From positions 1,054,001 to 1,118,000 of the forward strand of contig NZ_CP171363.1 in NCBI RefSeq assembly GCF_046523945.1: a stretch of 64,000 nucleotides of DNA. The letters run 5' to 3'. Below the pieces are notes generated by a model that was not told the origin of the DNA, made no database searches, and was given only the letters and a program-made list of their open reading frames with translations. The DNA comes from Faucicola mancuniensis. Its GTDB lineage: Bacteria > Pseudomonadota > Gammaproteobacteria > Pseudomonadales > Moraxellaceae. The position numbers and the translations under genes are program-made. Positions 8,366 to 17,446 of this stretch are shown piece by piece (position 1 is the stretch's first letter; each line of letters opens with the position of its first letter).

Positions 8366-9772
8366 ATGAACCAACACTTATCACCAAATTCTACCAACCT
8401 TGAAAATAGCGACCATATTCACTGGTTTCGCCATGTCGCTCCTTATATTAACACGCACCGTAACAAAACCTTTGTGGTGATGTTTGGTGGTGAGGCGGTC
8501 AGTCATGCCAATTTTCATGATATGATTTATGATTTTGCGTTGCTTCACAGTTTGGGGATTCGCCTTGTGTTGGTGCATGGTTCTCGTCCGCAGATTGATG
8601 GCAATTTGCAACAGGCGGATATCACCACGCCTTTTTATAAAAATTTACGCATTACCCCAAAAACTGCTTTACCCCATGTGCTAAATGCGGTCGGCTCAAT
8701 ACGGCTACAGATAGAGGCGTTGTTTTGTATGGGCTTGGCAAATTCACCCATGTACGGCTCAAAAATCAACGTGGTGTCGGGCAATTTTGTGACCGCACGT
8801 CCTTATGGCGTTCATGATGGCGTGGATTATCAATTCACAGGCGAGGTGCGGAGCATTGACAGCCAAGCGATTGCCAACAGTTTATCACAAGGGCATATCG
8901 TGCTGTTAGGCTCAATGGGCTATTCGGCGACAGGCGAGGTGTTTAACCTACTTGCCGAAGAAGTGGCGGTACAAACGGCGATTGCCTTGCAAGCGGATAA
9001 ATTGATTTTACTTGGCAAAAATGCAGGCGTGTACGATATTAGCCAACATTTGATAAGAGAAATAACCGATAAACAAGCCCAAATTTTGCTAAACGATTTG
9101 ACAAATGTTAAACAAATGGAAGAAACTGCAAATTTTGAACAGCTAGAAAGCCAGCGTTTTTTACAATCGGCAATCACCGCTTGCCAAAAAAATGTGTCAC
9201 GCACCCATATTTTATCTTATGCAAAAAAAGGGGCGTTGTTAGAAGAATTGTTTACCCATGATGGTTCAGGCACGTTGATTAGCCAAAGTGCGTATGACGA
9301 AATCCGCCCTGCTAGCATTGCCGATATTGGTGGTTTGTTACAATTATTAGAACCATTGGAACAGCAAGGGATATTGGTTCGCCGTTCCAAAGAACGCCTT
9401 GAAAGTGAGATTGACAAATTTTGTATCATTGAGCGAGATGGCATGGTGATTGGTTGTGGGGCGTTGTATCCGCTACAGGCGGACGTAGGCGAGATTTTTC
9501 AAGGCGAAATCGCCTGTATCGCCATTCACCCAAACTATCGGCAGGGCAATCGTGGGGCGGATTTGATAGCATTTTTGCAAAAACAAGCAAAAATCCAGCA
9601 CATCAGCGAATTATTCGTTTTGACCACTCGCACCGCCCATTGGTTTATGGAATTAGGCTTTGCCGAAGTCCCTGCTGAACGCTTGCCAAAGGCACGGTTT
9701 GCCAATTATAACCACGAACGAAAATCCAAAGTATTGTTAAAAGTGTTAAACCAAAACACCGTAAAAATTTAA
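8366..9772 (+). CDS. argA: N-acetylglutamate synthase (amino-acid kinase plus GNAT domains)
   Basis: Acetylates glutamate with acetyl-CoA, the first committed step of arginine synthesis. Residues about 15-290 form the amino-acid-kinase fold (VMFGGEAV, LVLVHGSRPQID), which in this family binds arginine for feedback control. Residues about 310-460 form the GNAT acetyltransferase, with the CoA-binding loop near NYRQGNRGAD. The length of 468 is slightly above E. coli ArgA (443). No clear Shine-Dalgarno precedes the ATG. yraN follows 18 bp downstream and may be co-transcribed. Confidence 0.92.
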   Translation: MNQHLSPNSTNLENSDHIHWFRHVAPYINTHRNKTFVVMFGGEAVSHANFHDMIYDFALLHSLGIRLVLVHGSRPQIDGNLQQADITTPFYKNLRITPKTALPHVLNAVGSIRLQIEALFCMGLANSPMYGSKINVVSGNFVTARPYGVHDGVDYQFTGEVRSIDSQAIANSLSQGHIVLLGSMGYSATGEVFNLLAEEVAVQTAIALQADKLILLGKNAGVYDISQHLIREITDKQAQILLNDLTNVKQMEETANFEQLESQRFLQSAITACQKNVSRTHILSYAKKGALLEELFTHDGSGTLISQSAYDEIRPASIADIGGLLQLLEPLEQQGILVRRSKERLESEIDKFCIIERDGMVIGCGALYPLQADVGEIFQGEIACIAIHPNYRQGNRGADLIAFLQKQAKIQHISELFVLTTRTAHWFMELGFAEVPAERLPKARFANYNHERKSKVLLKVLNQNTVKI

Positions 9773-9790
9773 AAAAAATAAACAAAAATC

Positions 9791-10216
9791 ATGAAATTAA
9801 CCGCACCAAAACAACGACAAGGCGAATATTTTGAACAATTGGCTTGTGAATTTTTACAACAGCAAGGCTTGGTTTTGGTATGTCAAAATTGGCATTACAA
9901 AAATATGGGTGAGTTGGATTTGGTGATGATAGACAACCAAAAACAGTACCCAAAACAGCCTGATTGCCTTGTTATTGTAGAAGTGCGACAACGCAAAACC
10001 GGTCAATTTGGCACAGCGGACGACAGCATTACCAAAACCAAACAAAAAAAATTAATCAAAACCACGCAAGCCTTTTTGCAATGTTTTCCACAATATCAGG
10101 ACTTTGACGTGCGGTTTGATGTGGTGAGTTTTGATGGTGTAAATGATGGTAATAAGGGCGAAAAAGCCTTGTTATTACCCAGTTGGCTAAAATCAGCGTT
10201 TATTGTCGGTGAATAA
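9791..10216 (+). CDS. yraN: YraN family (UPF0102) nuclease-fold protein
   Basis: A 141-residue protein of the UPF0102 family, which has a Holliday-junction-resolvase-like endonuclease fold and an unsettled role. The GELDLVM stretch (residues about 41-47) and VIVEVRQRK (about 61-69) correspond to the Asp and Glu-X-Arg/Lys residues conserved in the family. The spacer insert around KQYPKQPD is slightly longer than usual. It lies 18 bp after argA on the same strand, with no good ribosome site, which suggests translational coupling. Confidence 0.82.
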   Translation: MKLTAPKQRQGEYFEQLACEFLQQQGLVLVCQNWHYKNMGELDLVMIDNQKQYPKQPDCLVIVEVRQRKTGQFGTADDSITKTKQKKLIKTTQAFLQCFPQYQDFDVRFDVVSFDGVNDGNKGEKALLLPSWLKSAFIVGE

Positions 10217-10272
10217 TTTGCTACAATAAATCAAATTCTAATCTCAACTTAAAATATAAGTCATTAAGTTTA

Positions 10273-10366
10273 TTACCCCCTCCCCCTTGCGAAGCAGTGC
10301 TTCTCACCCCCAAAGGTGAAGGTAACTCCCCTCCCTATGAGAGGGGCTGGGGGAGGGTGTTGAGAA
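10273..10366. repeat. GC-rich inverted-repeat block containing the 20-bp palindromic core
   Basis: A CCCCCTCCCCC arm at about 10275 and a GGGGGAGGG arm at about 10350 bracket an intergenic block unlike the AT-rich surroundings. Inside, 10287-10306 is TTGCGAAGCAGTGCTTCTCA, the same 20-mer found at 17359, 34250 and 51038. The block resembles REP/BIME-type repeats. Confidence 0.65.
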
Positions 10367-10402
10367 TGAGATAAATTCAAATACACTTTTAAGGAAAATG
10401 GT

Positions 10403-11416
10403 ATGTTAAAAAAATCTGTATTCGCTTTGGCGTTGGTGTCCGCTTTGGGTTTGACAGGGTGCGACAAAATCAAAGCCATGACCCAAAAAACGGTGGCGTG
10501 TAACGACCCTGTCGCCTTAGAATTGATTGAAGAACAATTACAAAAAGACATTTTATCCGCCACCAAAAATTATTTGCAATTTAACAATAACAATGTGGAT
10601 ATCGCCTTGATAAAACAGGCGGTCAGCCATTTAAAAGTGAGTGTGGATAACATTGGCAACGGTGAAAAAGATGGCAATAGCAGTAAAAACATCTGTACAG
10701 GCGAGCTGATTGTCGGATTAAACAAATCCATGCTAGAACGTGCCGAAGAGGTGCGTAAAGCCAATGGCGAGTTACCGATTCAAGATTTTGCCTTTCGCCA
10801 AGACATTGAGCTGTTAGGTACACAAGTTCAGCACCAGTTAAAATACAGCACACAGCCGACAGACACCGCCGACAAAGTCAGCGTTGAGCTGATGGACGTG
10901 AATAATCTACAAGAATTTATTGCCAAAATCATCGTGGATGCAAGCCAACAAGGGGATTTGTTACCTATTGAAAACACCGCATCAGCAGTCGCCAGTACAA
11001 CAACGGTGGCTTCAGTGGTCGTTGCATCTGCACCAACGCCAACTGTACCGCAGACACCATCAGCAGTCGGGCCTGCAGGGACAACTGCCGATGACGAAGC
11101 AGAACCAGAAATAGACACAGAAGCCATCAGCCAAGCGGAATTGGCAAAAATCAAACGTGAACAGGCAAAAGCCAAAGCCCAAGTGGATTTTAAACGCAAA
11201 GAATTTAATGAATTGTGGAATTCTGCCAGTGCCGAAGCCCAAGAGTCTTTGACCGATGACCAAAAACAATGGGTGATTGACCGTGATGCCACCTGTACCG
11301 AAGAAGCCCAAGATGCCGAACCCGCTTATCAAGAAACCGTCAGAATGCAATGCGTAGCAAGACTGCTGGGCGAGCGGTATTATGAAGTTAAAGAATATTT
11401 TAATAATTATGAATAA
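10403..11416 (+). CDS. Lipoprotein with C-terminal LprI-like (DUF1311) domain
   Basis: An exported lipoprotein, 337 residues. The signal peptide ends in the lipobox LTGC with Cys20 as the lipid-bearing residue. Residues about 35-190 form a helical domain I do not recognise. A low-complexity Ala/Thr/Val/Pro linker follows (about 190-235). The C-terminal part (about 260-337) has the pattern FNELWNSASAEAQESL...QKQWVIDRDATC, typical of the LprI/DUF1311 family, members of which inhibit lysozyme or stabilise the envelope. An AAGGAAAA ribosome site supports the start. Lysozyme inhibition is inferred only. Confidence 0.75.
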   Translation: MLKKSVFALALVSALGLTGCDKIKAMTQKTVACNDPVALELIEEQLQKDILSATKNYLQFNNNNVDIALIKQAVSHLKVSVDNIGNGEKDGNSSKNICTGELIVGLNKSMLERAEEVRKANGELPIQDFAFRQDIELLGTQVQHQLKYSTQPTDTADKVSVELMDVNNLQEFIAKIIVDASQQGDLLPIENTASAVASTTTVASVVVASAPTPTVPQTPSAVGPAGTTADDEAEPEIDTEAISQAELAKIKREQAKAKAQVDFKRKEFNELWNSASAEAQESLTDDQKQWVIDRDATCTEEAQDAEPAYQETVRMQCVARLLGERYYEVKEYFNNYE

Positions 11417-11451
11417 TACAAAACAACCATGAATAATCAAGGCAACTACCC

Positions 11452-12132
11452 ATGAGCCAAACCGACAAACAGCCAAATTCAGCCAGCCAAGCTGTCGCCA
11501 CCGCTCAGACGAGTATTTTTAATCTGCCCAATAATCTCACCATTGCACGCATTGTGATGATTCCGTTATTTGTGGCGATTGCGTACTGGCCGCCTGCGAT
11601 GGGGATTAATCAGCCACCGATTAGCGATAATACCATTGCCAACATCGGTATGTATCACTTTAGCGACAGTCTATTACGGCATTTTTTATTGACGGCGGTG
11701 TTTGTGTTGGCGGCGATAACCGATTGGCTAGACGGTTATTTTGCCAGAAAATTAAACTTAAGTTCGGCATTTGGGCGGTTTCTCGACCCTGTGGCGGATA
11801 AGTTGATGGTGGCAGGCGCTTTGATTATCCTTGTGCAATGGCACCCTGATATTATCATGGCGATTTCGGCAATTGTGATTATTTCTCGTGAAATTGCGGT
11901 GTCAGCGTTGCGAGAGTGGATGGCAGAGCTTGGCAATCGCACCAGTGTGGCGGTGTCGTATGTTGGCAAACTCAAAACCACCTTTCAGATGATAGCCATT
12001 ACCGTATTGTTGTTAAATTGGCAATCGTTGGAAAAACTTGGTTATATTTTGATGATAATTTCGGTGGTTTTGACCTTGTGGTCTATGATGATTTATTTAA
12101 AAGCGGCGTGGCCGTATCTAAAACAGCCCTAA
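11452..12132 (+). CDS. pgsA: CDP-diacylglycerol--glycerol-3-phosphate 3-phosphatidyltransferase
   Basis: Inner-membrane enzyme making phosphatidylglycerol phosphate. The CDP-alcohol phosphotransferase motif D-G-X2-A-R-X8-G-X3-D-X3-D is complete: D94-G95...A98-R99...G108...D112...D116. Several hydrophobic segments surround it. Compared with E. coli PgsA (182 residues) it is 226 long because of a Gln/Ser-rich N-terminal tail (about 24 residues) and an insert near residues 46-68 between the first two membrane segments. The stop codon lies inside the following terminator hairpin. Confidence 0.92.
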   Translation: MSQTDKQPNSASQAVATAQTSIFNLPNNLTIARIVMIPLFVAIAYWPPAMGINQPPISDNTIANIGMYHFSDSLLRHFLLTAVFVLAAITDWLDGYFARKLNLSSAFGRFLDPVADKLMVAGALIILVQWHPDIIMAISAIVIISREIAVSALREWMAELGNRTSVAVSYVGKLKTTFQMIAITVLLLNWQSLEKLGYILMIISVVLTLWSMMIYLKAAWPYLKQP

Positions 12133-12147
12133 GGCTGTCAGTTTTTT
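12123..12147 (+). terminator. Rho-independent terminator overlapping the pgsA stop
   Basis: ACAGCC and GGCTGT form a 6-bp stem around the pgsA TAA, followed by a T6 run at 12142. It separates pgsA from the TolC-family gene. Confidence 0.7.
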
Positions 12148-12161
12148 GGGCTTTTTATAAT

Positions 12162-13493
12162 ATGCATTTTTTATTAAAAAATCTTGCAAAATCATTGGGT
12201 TGTGTTTTTTTAACCATCGGTTTAAGCACATCTGTATATGCAGAAAACCTGTGGCAACTGTACCAATCTGCCCAACGCTACAACGGCAGATGGGCAAGCC
12301 AACAATATGACTACCTTGCCAATGCGGTAAATGAAGATTTGGCAAAGGGGGATTTGTTGCCACAAATTGGCTTGCAAGCAGGCATAAAGCGTAACCATTT
12401 TTACCCAGAAAATGACAACATTCCTGATATGGGTAGCCAAACCAGTCAAATTGGGGTAGGGCTACGTCAAGCCTTGTTTCGTGCGGACAAATGGGCGACT
12501 TTGGAAAAAGCCAAAATTAGCCAAGATATCAACGAAATTCAACTGTTACAGCAACAGCAAACCTTGGCAGAACAAGTTATCAAAGCTTATTTTGGTGTGC
12601 TACAAGCCCAAGCGATGACCGAAAGTCTGACCGCTGAATACACCGCTTTAAAAGCCCAAAATGACATGATGCAAGCTCGCTTACAGCAAGGCGTGGTCGC
12701 ACGTGTGGACACCGAAGAAACTTACGCCCAATTACAAAGCGTGCAAGCCTTGTTAGCCAACAATGATGTGGCGATTTTGAACGCCAAACAGCAGTTGTCG
12801 CTTTTGACAGGCAAGGTGATTGACGAAATTTCGCCTTTAAAAACAGATTTTAAGGCGGATTTGGTTGCCGAAAAAAGCCTTGAAAACTATTTGAACATTG
12901 CCCAACAACAAAATTTTGATTTGTTATTAGCCCAAGCCCAAGTCGCCCTTGCCCACAAAAATCAAGATTATTTAAAATCCAACTTATACCCAAAAGTTGA
13001 CCTTGTTGCCGATGTCGGCTGGCAAGACACGGATAACAATGCGTTATTAACCAGTAACGGCACAAATTATGGCATTGGCGTGGAGCTTGAATTACCGCTT
13101 TACACAGGCGGACGCACGCTCAAAGGACTGCAACAAGGGGCGTATCAGACCGAATCGGCAATCAGCCAATTACGCTTTGCCAACCAAAGCGTGATGACCC
13201 AAACCAGCCAAGCCTACCTAAACCTAGTCGCCCAAAAAGCGACCATCACCGCCCAACAAACCGCCGTCAATGCCAATCAAAAAGTCGCCACCGCCACCCA
13301 AACAGGCTACGACTTGGGCGTGCGGTCTATGGTGGACACCTTGCTCGCCCAGCGTCAATATCACAATGCCAAACGTCAGTTGATAACGGCGTATTTTGAT
13401 TATCTGACCGCCTATGTGGACTTGCAAAAAGCCACAGGACAGCTTAATAATGACACTGTACAACGCCTAAATGCCGTTTTAAAAACTGATTAA
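12162..13493 (+). CDS. TolC-family outer-membrane efflux channel
   Basis: Outer-membrane exit duct for an export pump or type I secretion system. The 443-residue protein starts at MHFLLKNLAKSL with a signal peptide ending in SVYA-EN (about residue 25). It shows the long Gln/Ala-rich coiled-coil helices of the family and the phrase GYDLGVRSMVDTLLAQ near the end, typical of the second repeat of TolC. The reading frame stays open far upstream into pgsA, but that part is in another frame of pgsA and is not real. No Shine-Dalgarno is obvious. No pump genes are adjacent, so its partner is unknown. Confidence 0.85.
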   Translation: MHFLLKNLAKSLGCVFLTIGLSTSVYAENLWQLYQSAQRYNGRWASQQYDYLANAVNEDLAKGDLLPQIGLQAGIKRNHFYPENDNIPDMGSQTSQIGVGLRQALFRADKWATLEKAKISQDINEIQLLQQQQTLAEQVIKAYFGVLQAQAMTESLTAEYTALKAQNDMMQARLQQGVVARVDTEETYAQLQSVQALLANNDVAILNAKQQLSLLTGKVIDEISPLKTDFKADLVAEKSLENYLNIAQQQNFDLLLAQAQVALAHKNQDYLKSNLYPKVDLVADVGWQDTDNNALLTSNGTNYGIGVELELPLYTGGRTLKGLQQGAYQTESAISQLRFANQSVMTQTSQAYLNLVAQKATITAQQTAVNANQKVATATQTGYDLGVRSMVDTLLAQRQYHNAKRQLITAYFDYLTAYVDLQKATGQLNNDTVQRLNAVLKTD

Positions 13494-13568
13494 ACTTTTG
13501 TCATCATTTTGTCTTATTTGTTCGTTAAAATTTAGCATGAATTTTTTTAACAATTGATAAACGGAGTG

Positions 13569-14249
13569 ATGATGAATATTATTGGTGAACATTTGTCAAA
13601 AAGTTATGACAACGATTTAAAAAATTTGGTGAAGCAATTTTTAAACATGGACGAAATGGCTCAAGCCAACGTTACCGAAGCTCTGCAAGCCTTGATGGAC
13701 ACAGACGGCACTGGCACTTTGGCAAACAAAGTCATTGACGCTGACAGTCATATCAACCTTGCTGAACAAGAATTGAACGATATGGTCGTCAAAGTTTTGG
13801 TAAAATGCCAACCTGCCACCACCGATTTACGCCTGATTATGGCGATTAGCAAATGCGTGCGGACGTGGAACGCATTGGCGATGAAACCAAAAAAATCGCC
13901 AAAATGGCACGCAAAGACACCAAAACAGGGCAAGCCCCCATCGGTTATTCAGAAGCCTACCAAATCGGCAAAAACGTGCAAAATATGCTCAATGACGTGC
14001 TATATGCCTTTGCCAAATTTGATGCCGACACCGCCCAAAAAGTGATAGCCCAAGACCAAGAAATTGACGATATGTACAAATCTGCTTCTCGTGCCGTTTT
14101 GACTTACGTCATGGAAGACAGCCGAAATGTCGCCAAAATCATTGATATCATGTGGGTATTACGCTCGCAACATGGCAGAACAGCTACTTTACTGTATCAC
14201 AGACGAAGATGTGCGTTACCAAAAATCCGCTGCAACAAACCACAAATAA
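13569..14249 (+). pseudogene. phoU: PhoU phosphate-signalling regulator, frameshifted and internally deleted
   Basis: PhoU represses the PhoR-PhoB response and guards phosphate import. The first part (from 13569 or 13572, GGAG site at 13563) reads through DLRLIMAISK and then leaves the family frame. The next frame continues with MRADVERIGDETKKIA; one missing A near 13850 explains the change. Near 14165 the second half jumps from DIMWVLR to RNMAEQLLYCITDEDVRYQ in another frame, as if about 20-23 bp encoding the second VERIGDHA helix had been lost, possibly between ACGCTCG direct repeats. The original stop would be TAA at 14247-14249. No pst genes are adjacent. Confidence 0.82.
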
Positions 14250-14320
14250 CTAAACAAACATTGCCAATTTCACACGCTTTTTGTTAAACTGTTGTTTTGA
14301 TTAAAACAAAGGATAAACGT

Positions 14321-14986
14321 ATGAAAAATGCCTTGTTAATTTTTGATTTGGACGGCACGCTCATTGACAGCGTGCCAGATATCGCCATTGCGGTCAATCA
14401 GACCTTAAGCGATTTGCAACGCCAAAATTTTGACGAAAATCAAATCCGTAACTGGGTCGGCAATGGTGCAAAAGTGCTGATACAACGAGCTTTGACCGCA
14501 AGCCAAAGCACAGACGTGGATGAAATAATACTTGATAACGCATTGCAACGCTTTTTTTATCATTATGCCCAAAAAACTTGTGAAAAAACAATCCCTTATC
14601 AAGGCGTAACAGACGGCTTAAACCGCCTAAAACAAGCGGGCTATACCTTAAGCATTGTTACCAATAAACCTGCACAATTTGTCCCTGCGATTGTACAAAC
14701 CTTGGGCTGGCAAGGGCTGTTTAGTCATATTTTGGGTGGCGACAGTCTGCCTGTCAAAAAACCCGACCCATTGCCACTGCTGACAACTTGTCAGACCTTA
14801 GGCTTTGACGTGGCGGACAGTTATATGATTGGCGATTCAAAAAATGATGTGTTAGCAGGCAAAAACGCAGGCATGACGACTTTGGCGTTGTCTTATGGTT
14901 ATAATTATGGCGAAGATATTCGCAGTTTTGAGCCTGATATGACTTTTGATAGTTTTGCAGACTTGACACAATATTTATTAAACTAA
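14321..14986 (+). CDS. gph: Phosphoglycolate phosphatase (HAD family)
   Basis: HAD-superfamily hydrolase that removes phosphate from 2-phosphoglycolate, a by-product of DNA repair. All four motifs are present: DLDGTLID near residue 9, the Thr-Asn-Lys of IVTNKPA near 116, Lys-Lys-Pro-Asp near 150, and GDSKND near 175. The start at 14321 has an AAAGGAT site and yields 221 residues; the frame opens eight codons earlier without a ribosome site. A cap domain of the usual size lies between motifs I and II. Confidence 0.87.
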   Translation: MKNALLIFDLDGTLIDSVPDIAIAVNQTLSDLQRQNFDENQIRNWVGNGAKVLIQRALTASQSTDVDEIILDNALQRFFYHYAQKTCEKTIPYQGVTDGLNRLKQAGYTLSIVTNKPAQFVPAIVQTLGWQGLFSHILGGDSLPVKKPDPLPLLTTCQTLGFDVADSYMIGDSKNDVLAGKNAGMTTLALSYGYNYGEDIRSFEPDMTFDSFADLTQYLLN

Positions 14987-15006
14987 GATTAAAAACTGAC
15001 AAAAAC

Positions 15007-15041
15007 AAAAAAACCTTAACAACATTGTTAAGGTTTTTTAT
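15007..15041. terminator. Bidirectional rho-independent terminator
   Basis: AACCTTAACAA and TTGTTAAGGTT form a strong stem with A6 and T6 flanks between convergent gph and the DUF2147 gene. Confidence 0.88.
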
Positions 15042-15055
15042 GGATTTTGGAAAAA

Positions 15056-15424
15056 TTATTTTAATTTTTTCCAGTTCTGTGTACCTTTTAGGGTAGAAAT
15101 GGTTAGCGTATTGCCACTGACAGTGATGTTTGCACCCACTGAAAAGCCCCAGCGTGGGTCTTTGGCTTTGCCTTTGTATTTGCCACCGCCTTGAGAAGTC
15201 AAGTTCATCAATGCGGTTTTGCCAACGTATTGTTTGGCTTTTTCGGTGTTACCAGCCACGATAGTGCCATTGAAAGCATTGCCAGATTGGGTGATTTTGA
15301 CTTGGGCTTTGGCTTGACCGTCTTCGTAGGTTTGCCATGTGCCAACGATTGGGTCGGCTGCCATTGCAGAGATACTTAGGGCAGAAAGACCTGCAAAAAT
15401 GATAGATTTGGTAGATAGTTTCAT
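15056..15424 (-). CDS. Exported DUF2147 family protein
   Basis: A 122-residue secreted protein. Residues 1-22 form a signal peptide ending in SAMA-AD. The mature part begins with DPIVGTWQTYEDG and ends with the beta-barrel-like strand NTLTISTLKGTQNWKK, features of DUF2147, a calycin-like family of unknown function often found in the periplasm of gammaproteobacteria. The ATG at 15424 is preceded by an AAAGGAATT site; a GTG one codon earlier is less likely. Confidence 0.82.
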   Translation of the reverse strand: MKLSTKSIIFAGLSALSISAMAADPIVGTWQTYEDGQAKAQVKITQSGNAFNGTIVAGNTEKAKQYVGKTALMNLTSQGGGKYKGKAKDPRWGFSVGANITVSGNTLTISTLKGTQNWKKLK

Positions 15425-15572
15425 CACAAATTCCTTTTGGTTGTGAAAAGAAAGGATTGAAGTTTTATTATAGCGAAAATTTAATCTAGGTAAAGCGTTT
15501 TTTTAGTTTTTTAGCAGTTATTTTGTAAAAAATGTTACCTATCGTTTACAGTTGTATGCTTTTTGGGTGGCG

Positions 15573-16481
15573 TCAATTTTTTAGCACACTTGCTAACCAT
15601 TCTAATAATGCCAATGCAAGATTTATCAAAAATACCCAAAATGTGTGATTGTCTTGGTTTTTGGGTTTGCTTTTTGGTGTGTCATCTAAATTTTCGGTGG
15701 GTAGGGGCATGGCGATTTTTTGCACCGATGGGTCAACGCTTGGCATGACATCAACGCTGATACGCATTGCCAATTCGTCCAAACTAATCACTTCTACCAG
15801 ACCGCTGTCATTATTTGGCGAAAAATAAACGCCCGCTTGGTTAAGACTTGGGATATAAATCGCTTTGTACAAATGGGTCGGTACAAGGATTTTGTTGTTA
15901 AGTTTTTTGATATTTTTGCCCCAAAAAGCCGTCCCTGTTACCACATAAACATCGCCATATTTTAAGGTCAAATAGCGAGTGCGAGTTTCAAGACTTCGCC
16001 AAAGACTGCGATTGTGATTAGGGTTTTGTGGCACGATATTGGCAAGGCTAAAGCTGTCGTATTGTTGCTCAGGCGTTGCCATATCGCCATTTGGGGCGAG
16101 ATGTCCACGGTCATAAGGCATTTTTTTATAGTCATTTAACGTTGCTTTAACACGGTTTGGCAGTTGGCTTTCTTCGTGAAAACTGTCTTTTCGCTCAAGG
16201 GTTTGGGCTTGCTCCAATCGTTGTTTTGTCAAATGCTCTGCCGACCATAACGCAACCTTACCCACGCCTGTGTAGCCGACGGCAAATCCATCAAAACACA
16301 AATAATAAATGTCAAAATTGTTTTGGCTTAAATATTGTGGGGTGGTTTGTCCGTAATACTGATTGCCACAGTCATGGGTGTGTTTTTTTTGGAAAAAAAC
16401 ATCGTCTTCGGCAACGGCTGGATTGATACTGCCAAACGTAATAAAATAAACAAATGTTGTATAAATAAAAGTTTTTGACAT
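15573..16481 (-). CDS. Secreted DNA/RNA non-specific endonuclease (NUC/EndoG family)
   Basis: Extracellular or periplasmic nuclease. From the ATG at 16481 it has 302 residues, a signal peptide with cleavage near AVAEDD, and the catalytic DRGH motif in MPYDRGHLAPNGDM followed by IVPQNPNHNRSLW, whose Asn coordinates the metal in the family. The C-terminus carries a hydrophobic segment (FWVFLINLALALLEWLASVL), so the enzyme may be anchored in the membrane, which is uncommon for this family. The frame opens earlier at 16526 but that start would mask the signal peptide. Confidence 0.85.
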   Translation of the reverse strand: MSKTFIYTTFVYFITFGSINPAVAEDDVFFQKKHTHDCGNQYYGQTTPQYLSQNNFDIYYLCFDGFAVGYTGVGKVALWSAEHLTKQRLEQAQTLERKDSFHEESQLPNRVKATLNDYKKMPYDRGHLAPNGDMATPEQQYDSFSLANIVPQNPNHNRSLWRSLETRTRYLTLKYGDVYVVTGTAFWGKNIKKLNNKILVPTHLYKAIYIPSLNQAGVYFSPNNDSGLVEVISLDELAMRISVDVMPSVDPSVQKIAMPLPTENLDDTPKSKPKNQDNHTFWVFLINLALALLEWLASVLKN

Positions 16482-16582
16482 GACGGCGTGAATTGATTGA
16501 ATAATTTTGCTAATTATACATGACAATGGCGAATTTTTTCGGTAAAATATGCTTCTATTCTATACTTTGTTAATTTTCTTTT

Positions 16583-16673
16583 GGTAACATGGCTGAGTGG
16601 TTGAAAGCGCACGCCTGGAAAGTGTGTATACGTTAATAGCGTATCGAGAGTTCGAATCTCTCTGTTACCGCCA
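16583..16673 (+). tRNA. tRNA-Ser, anticodon GGA
   Basis: The 91-nt gene has acceptor halves GGTAACA and TGTTACC, discriminator G and an encoded CCA. The anticodon stem CACGC/GTGTG holds loop CTGGAAA with anticodon GGA at 16617-16619. The long variable arm and GTTCGAATC T-loop are those of a class II serine tRNA. A decayed island follows directly, so the 3' end may have been a phage attachment site. Confidence 0.95.
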
Positions 16674-16768
16674 AATTTTAAATCTAATTTTACTCTAAAT
16701 CATCAACAATTCAAAATATTTTAAATTTTGGGGCTGTACTAGATTAGCTATCATATTATACTAAAAAT

Positions 16769-17446
16769 ATGAAGCTAACACATTGTAGATTAAGTAAAAA
16801 AGTACAGAAAAAACCACTTGAATGTTTTGTACTAGAAGTTACTGCTCGAGCAGCAGCTGATTTACTGCAAATTCAACATAATACAGCAGCCTTATTTTAC
16901 CATAAAATAAGACTTGTGATAGAATACAATCTTATCCTTGAAGCTCATGAAACCTTTGACGGTGAAATAGAATTAGATAAAAGCTATTTCGGCGGTATTC
17001 GTAAAGTCAAACGTGGTCGTGGTGCAGGTGGAAAGACTGCTGTCTTTGGTCTTTTAAAACGTAATGGCAAGGTTTATACTGTCGTTGTCAAAGACACTAA
17101 ACAAACCACGTTAATGCCCATTATCACAAGTAAAATCAAGCCTGACAGCGTTGTTTACACTGATAGTTATAGAAGTTACAATGCTCTTGATGTCAATGAT
17201 TTTAAACACTTTAGAATTAATCATTCAAAAGAGTTTGCAGATAAAAGCAACAAGCTAAATCACATCAACGGTATTGAAAACTTCTAGAATCAAGCCAAGC
17301 GTGTTTTAAGAAAATACAACGGTATTGACAAGAAAAACTTTCATCTTTTTATTAAAGATGAGAAGCACTGCTTCGCAAGGTTTAGATTTAATTATGGTTC
17401 ACCATCTAATCAACTTAAAATATTGAGAAAATGGTGTGAAATTTAA
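16769..17446 (+). pseudogene. IS1016-like transposase with amber mutation and in-frame insert
   Basis: IS1595-family DDE transposase. The reading frame shows LDKSYFGG, VYTDSYRSYNALD and the NHSKEF/HINGIENF region typical of the ISXO2-like catalytic domain. At 17285-17287 a TAG stands where the family has Trp in GIENFWNQAKR. The same frame then continues to TAA 17444-17446. In this tail the expected short link before FRFNYG is lengthened to DEKHCFAR, produced by the 20-bp palindromic repeat at 17359-17378. The element is therefore probably unable to move by itself. Confidence 0.85.
17359..17378 (-). repeat. 20-bp palindromic core, copy inside IS1016 transposase
   Basis: The complement reads TTGCGAAGCAGTGCTTCTCA, identical to the copies at 10287, 34250 and 51038 but with different flanks. 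It contains the 13-bp palindrome GAAGCAGTGCTTC. Confidence 0.8.

Noticed and set aside
10828..11292. 154-codon minus-strand frame inside the LprI-like lipoprotein gene
   Set aside because: It mirrors the Ala/Thr-rich linker of the real gene, with no domain or ribosome site.
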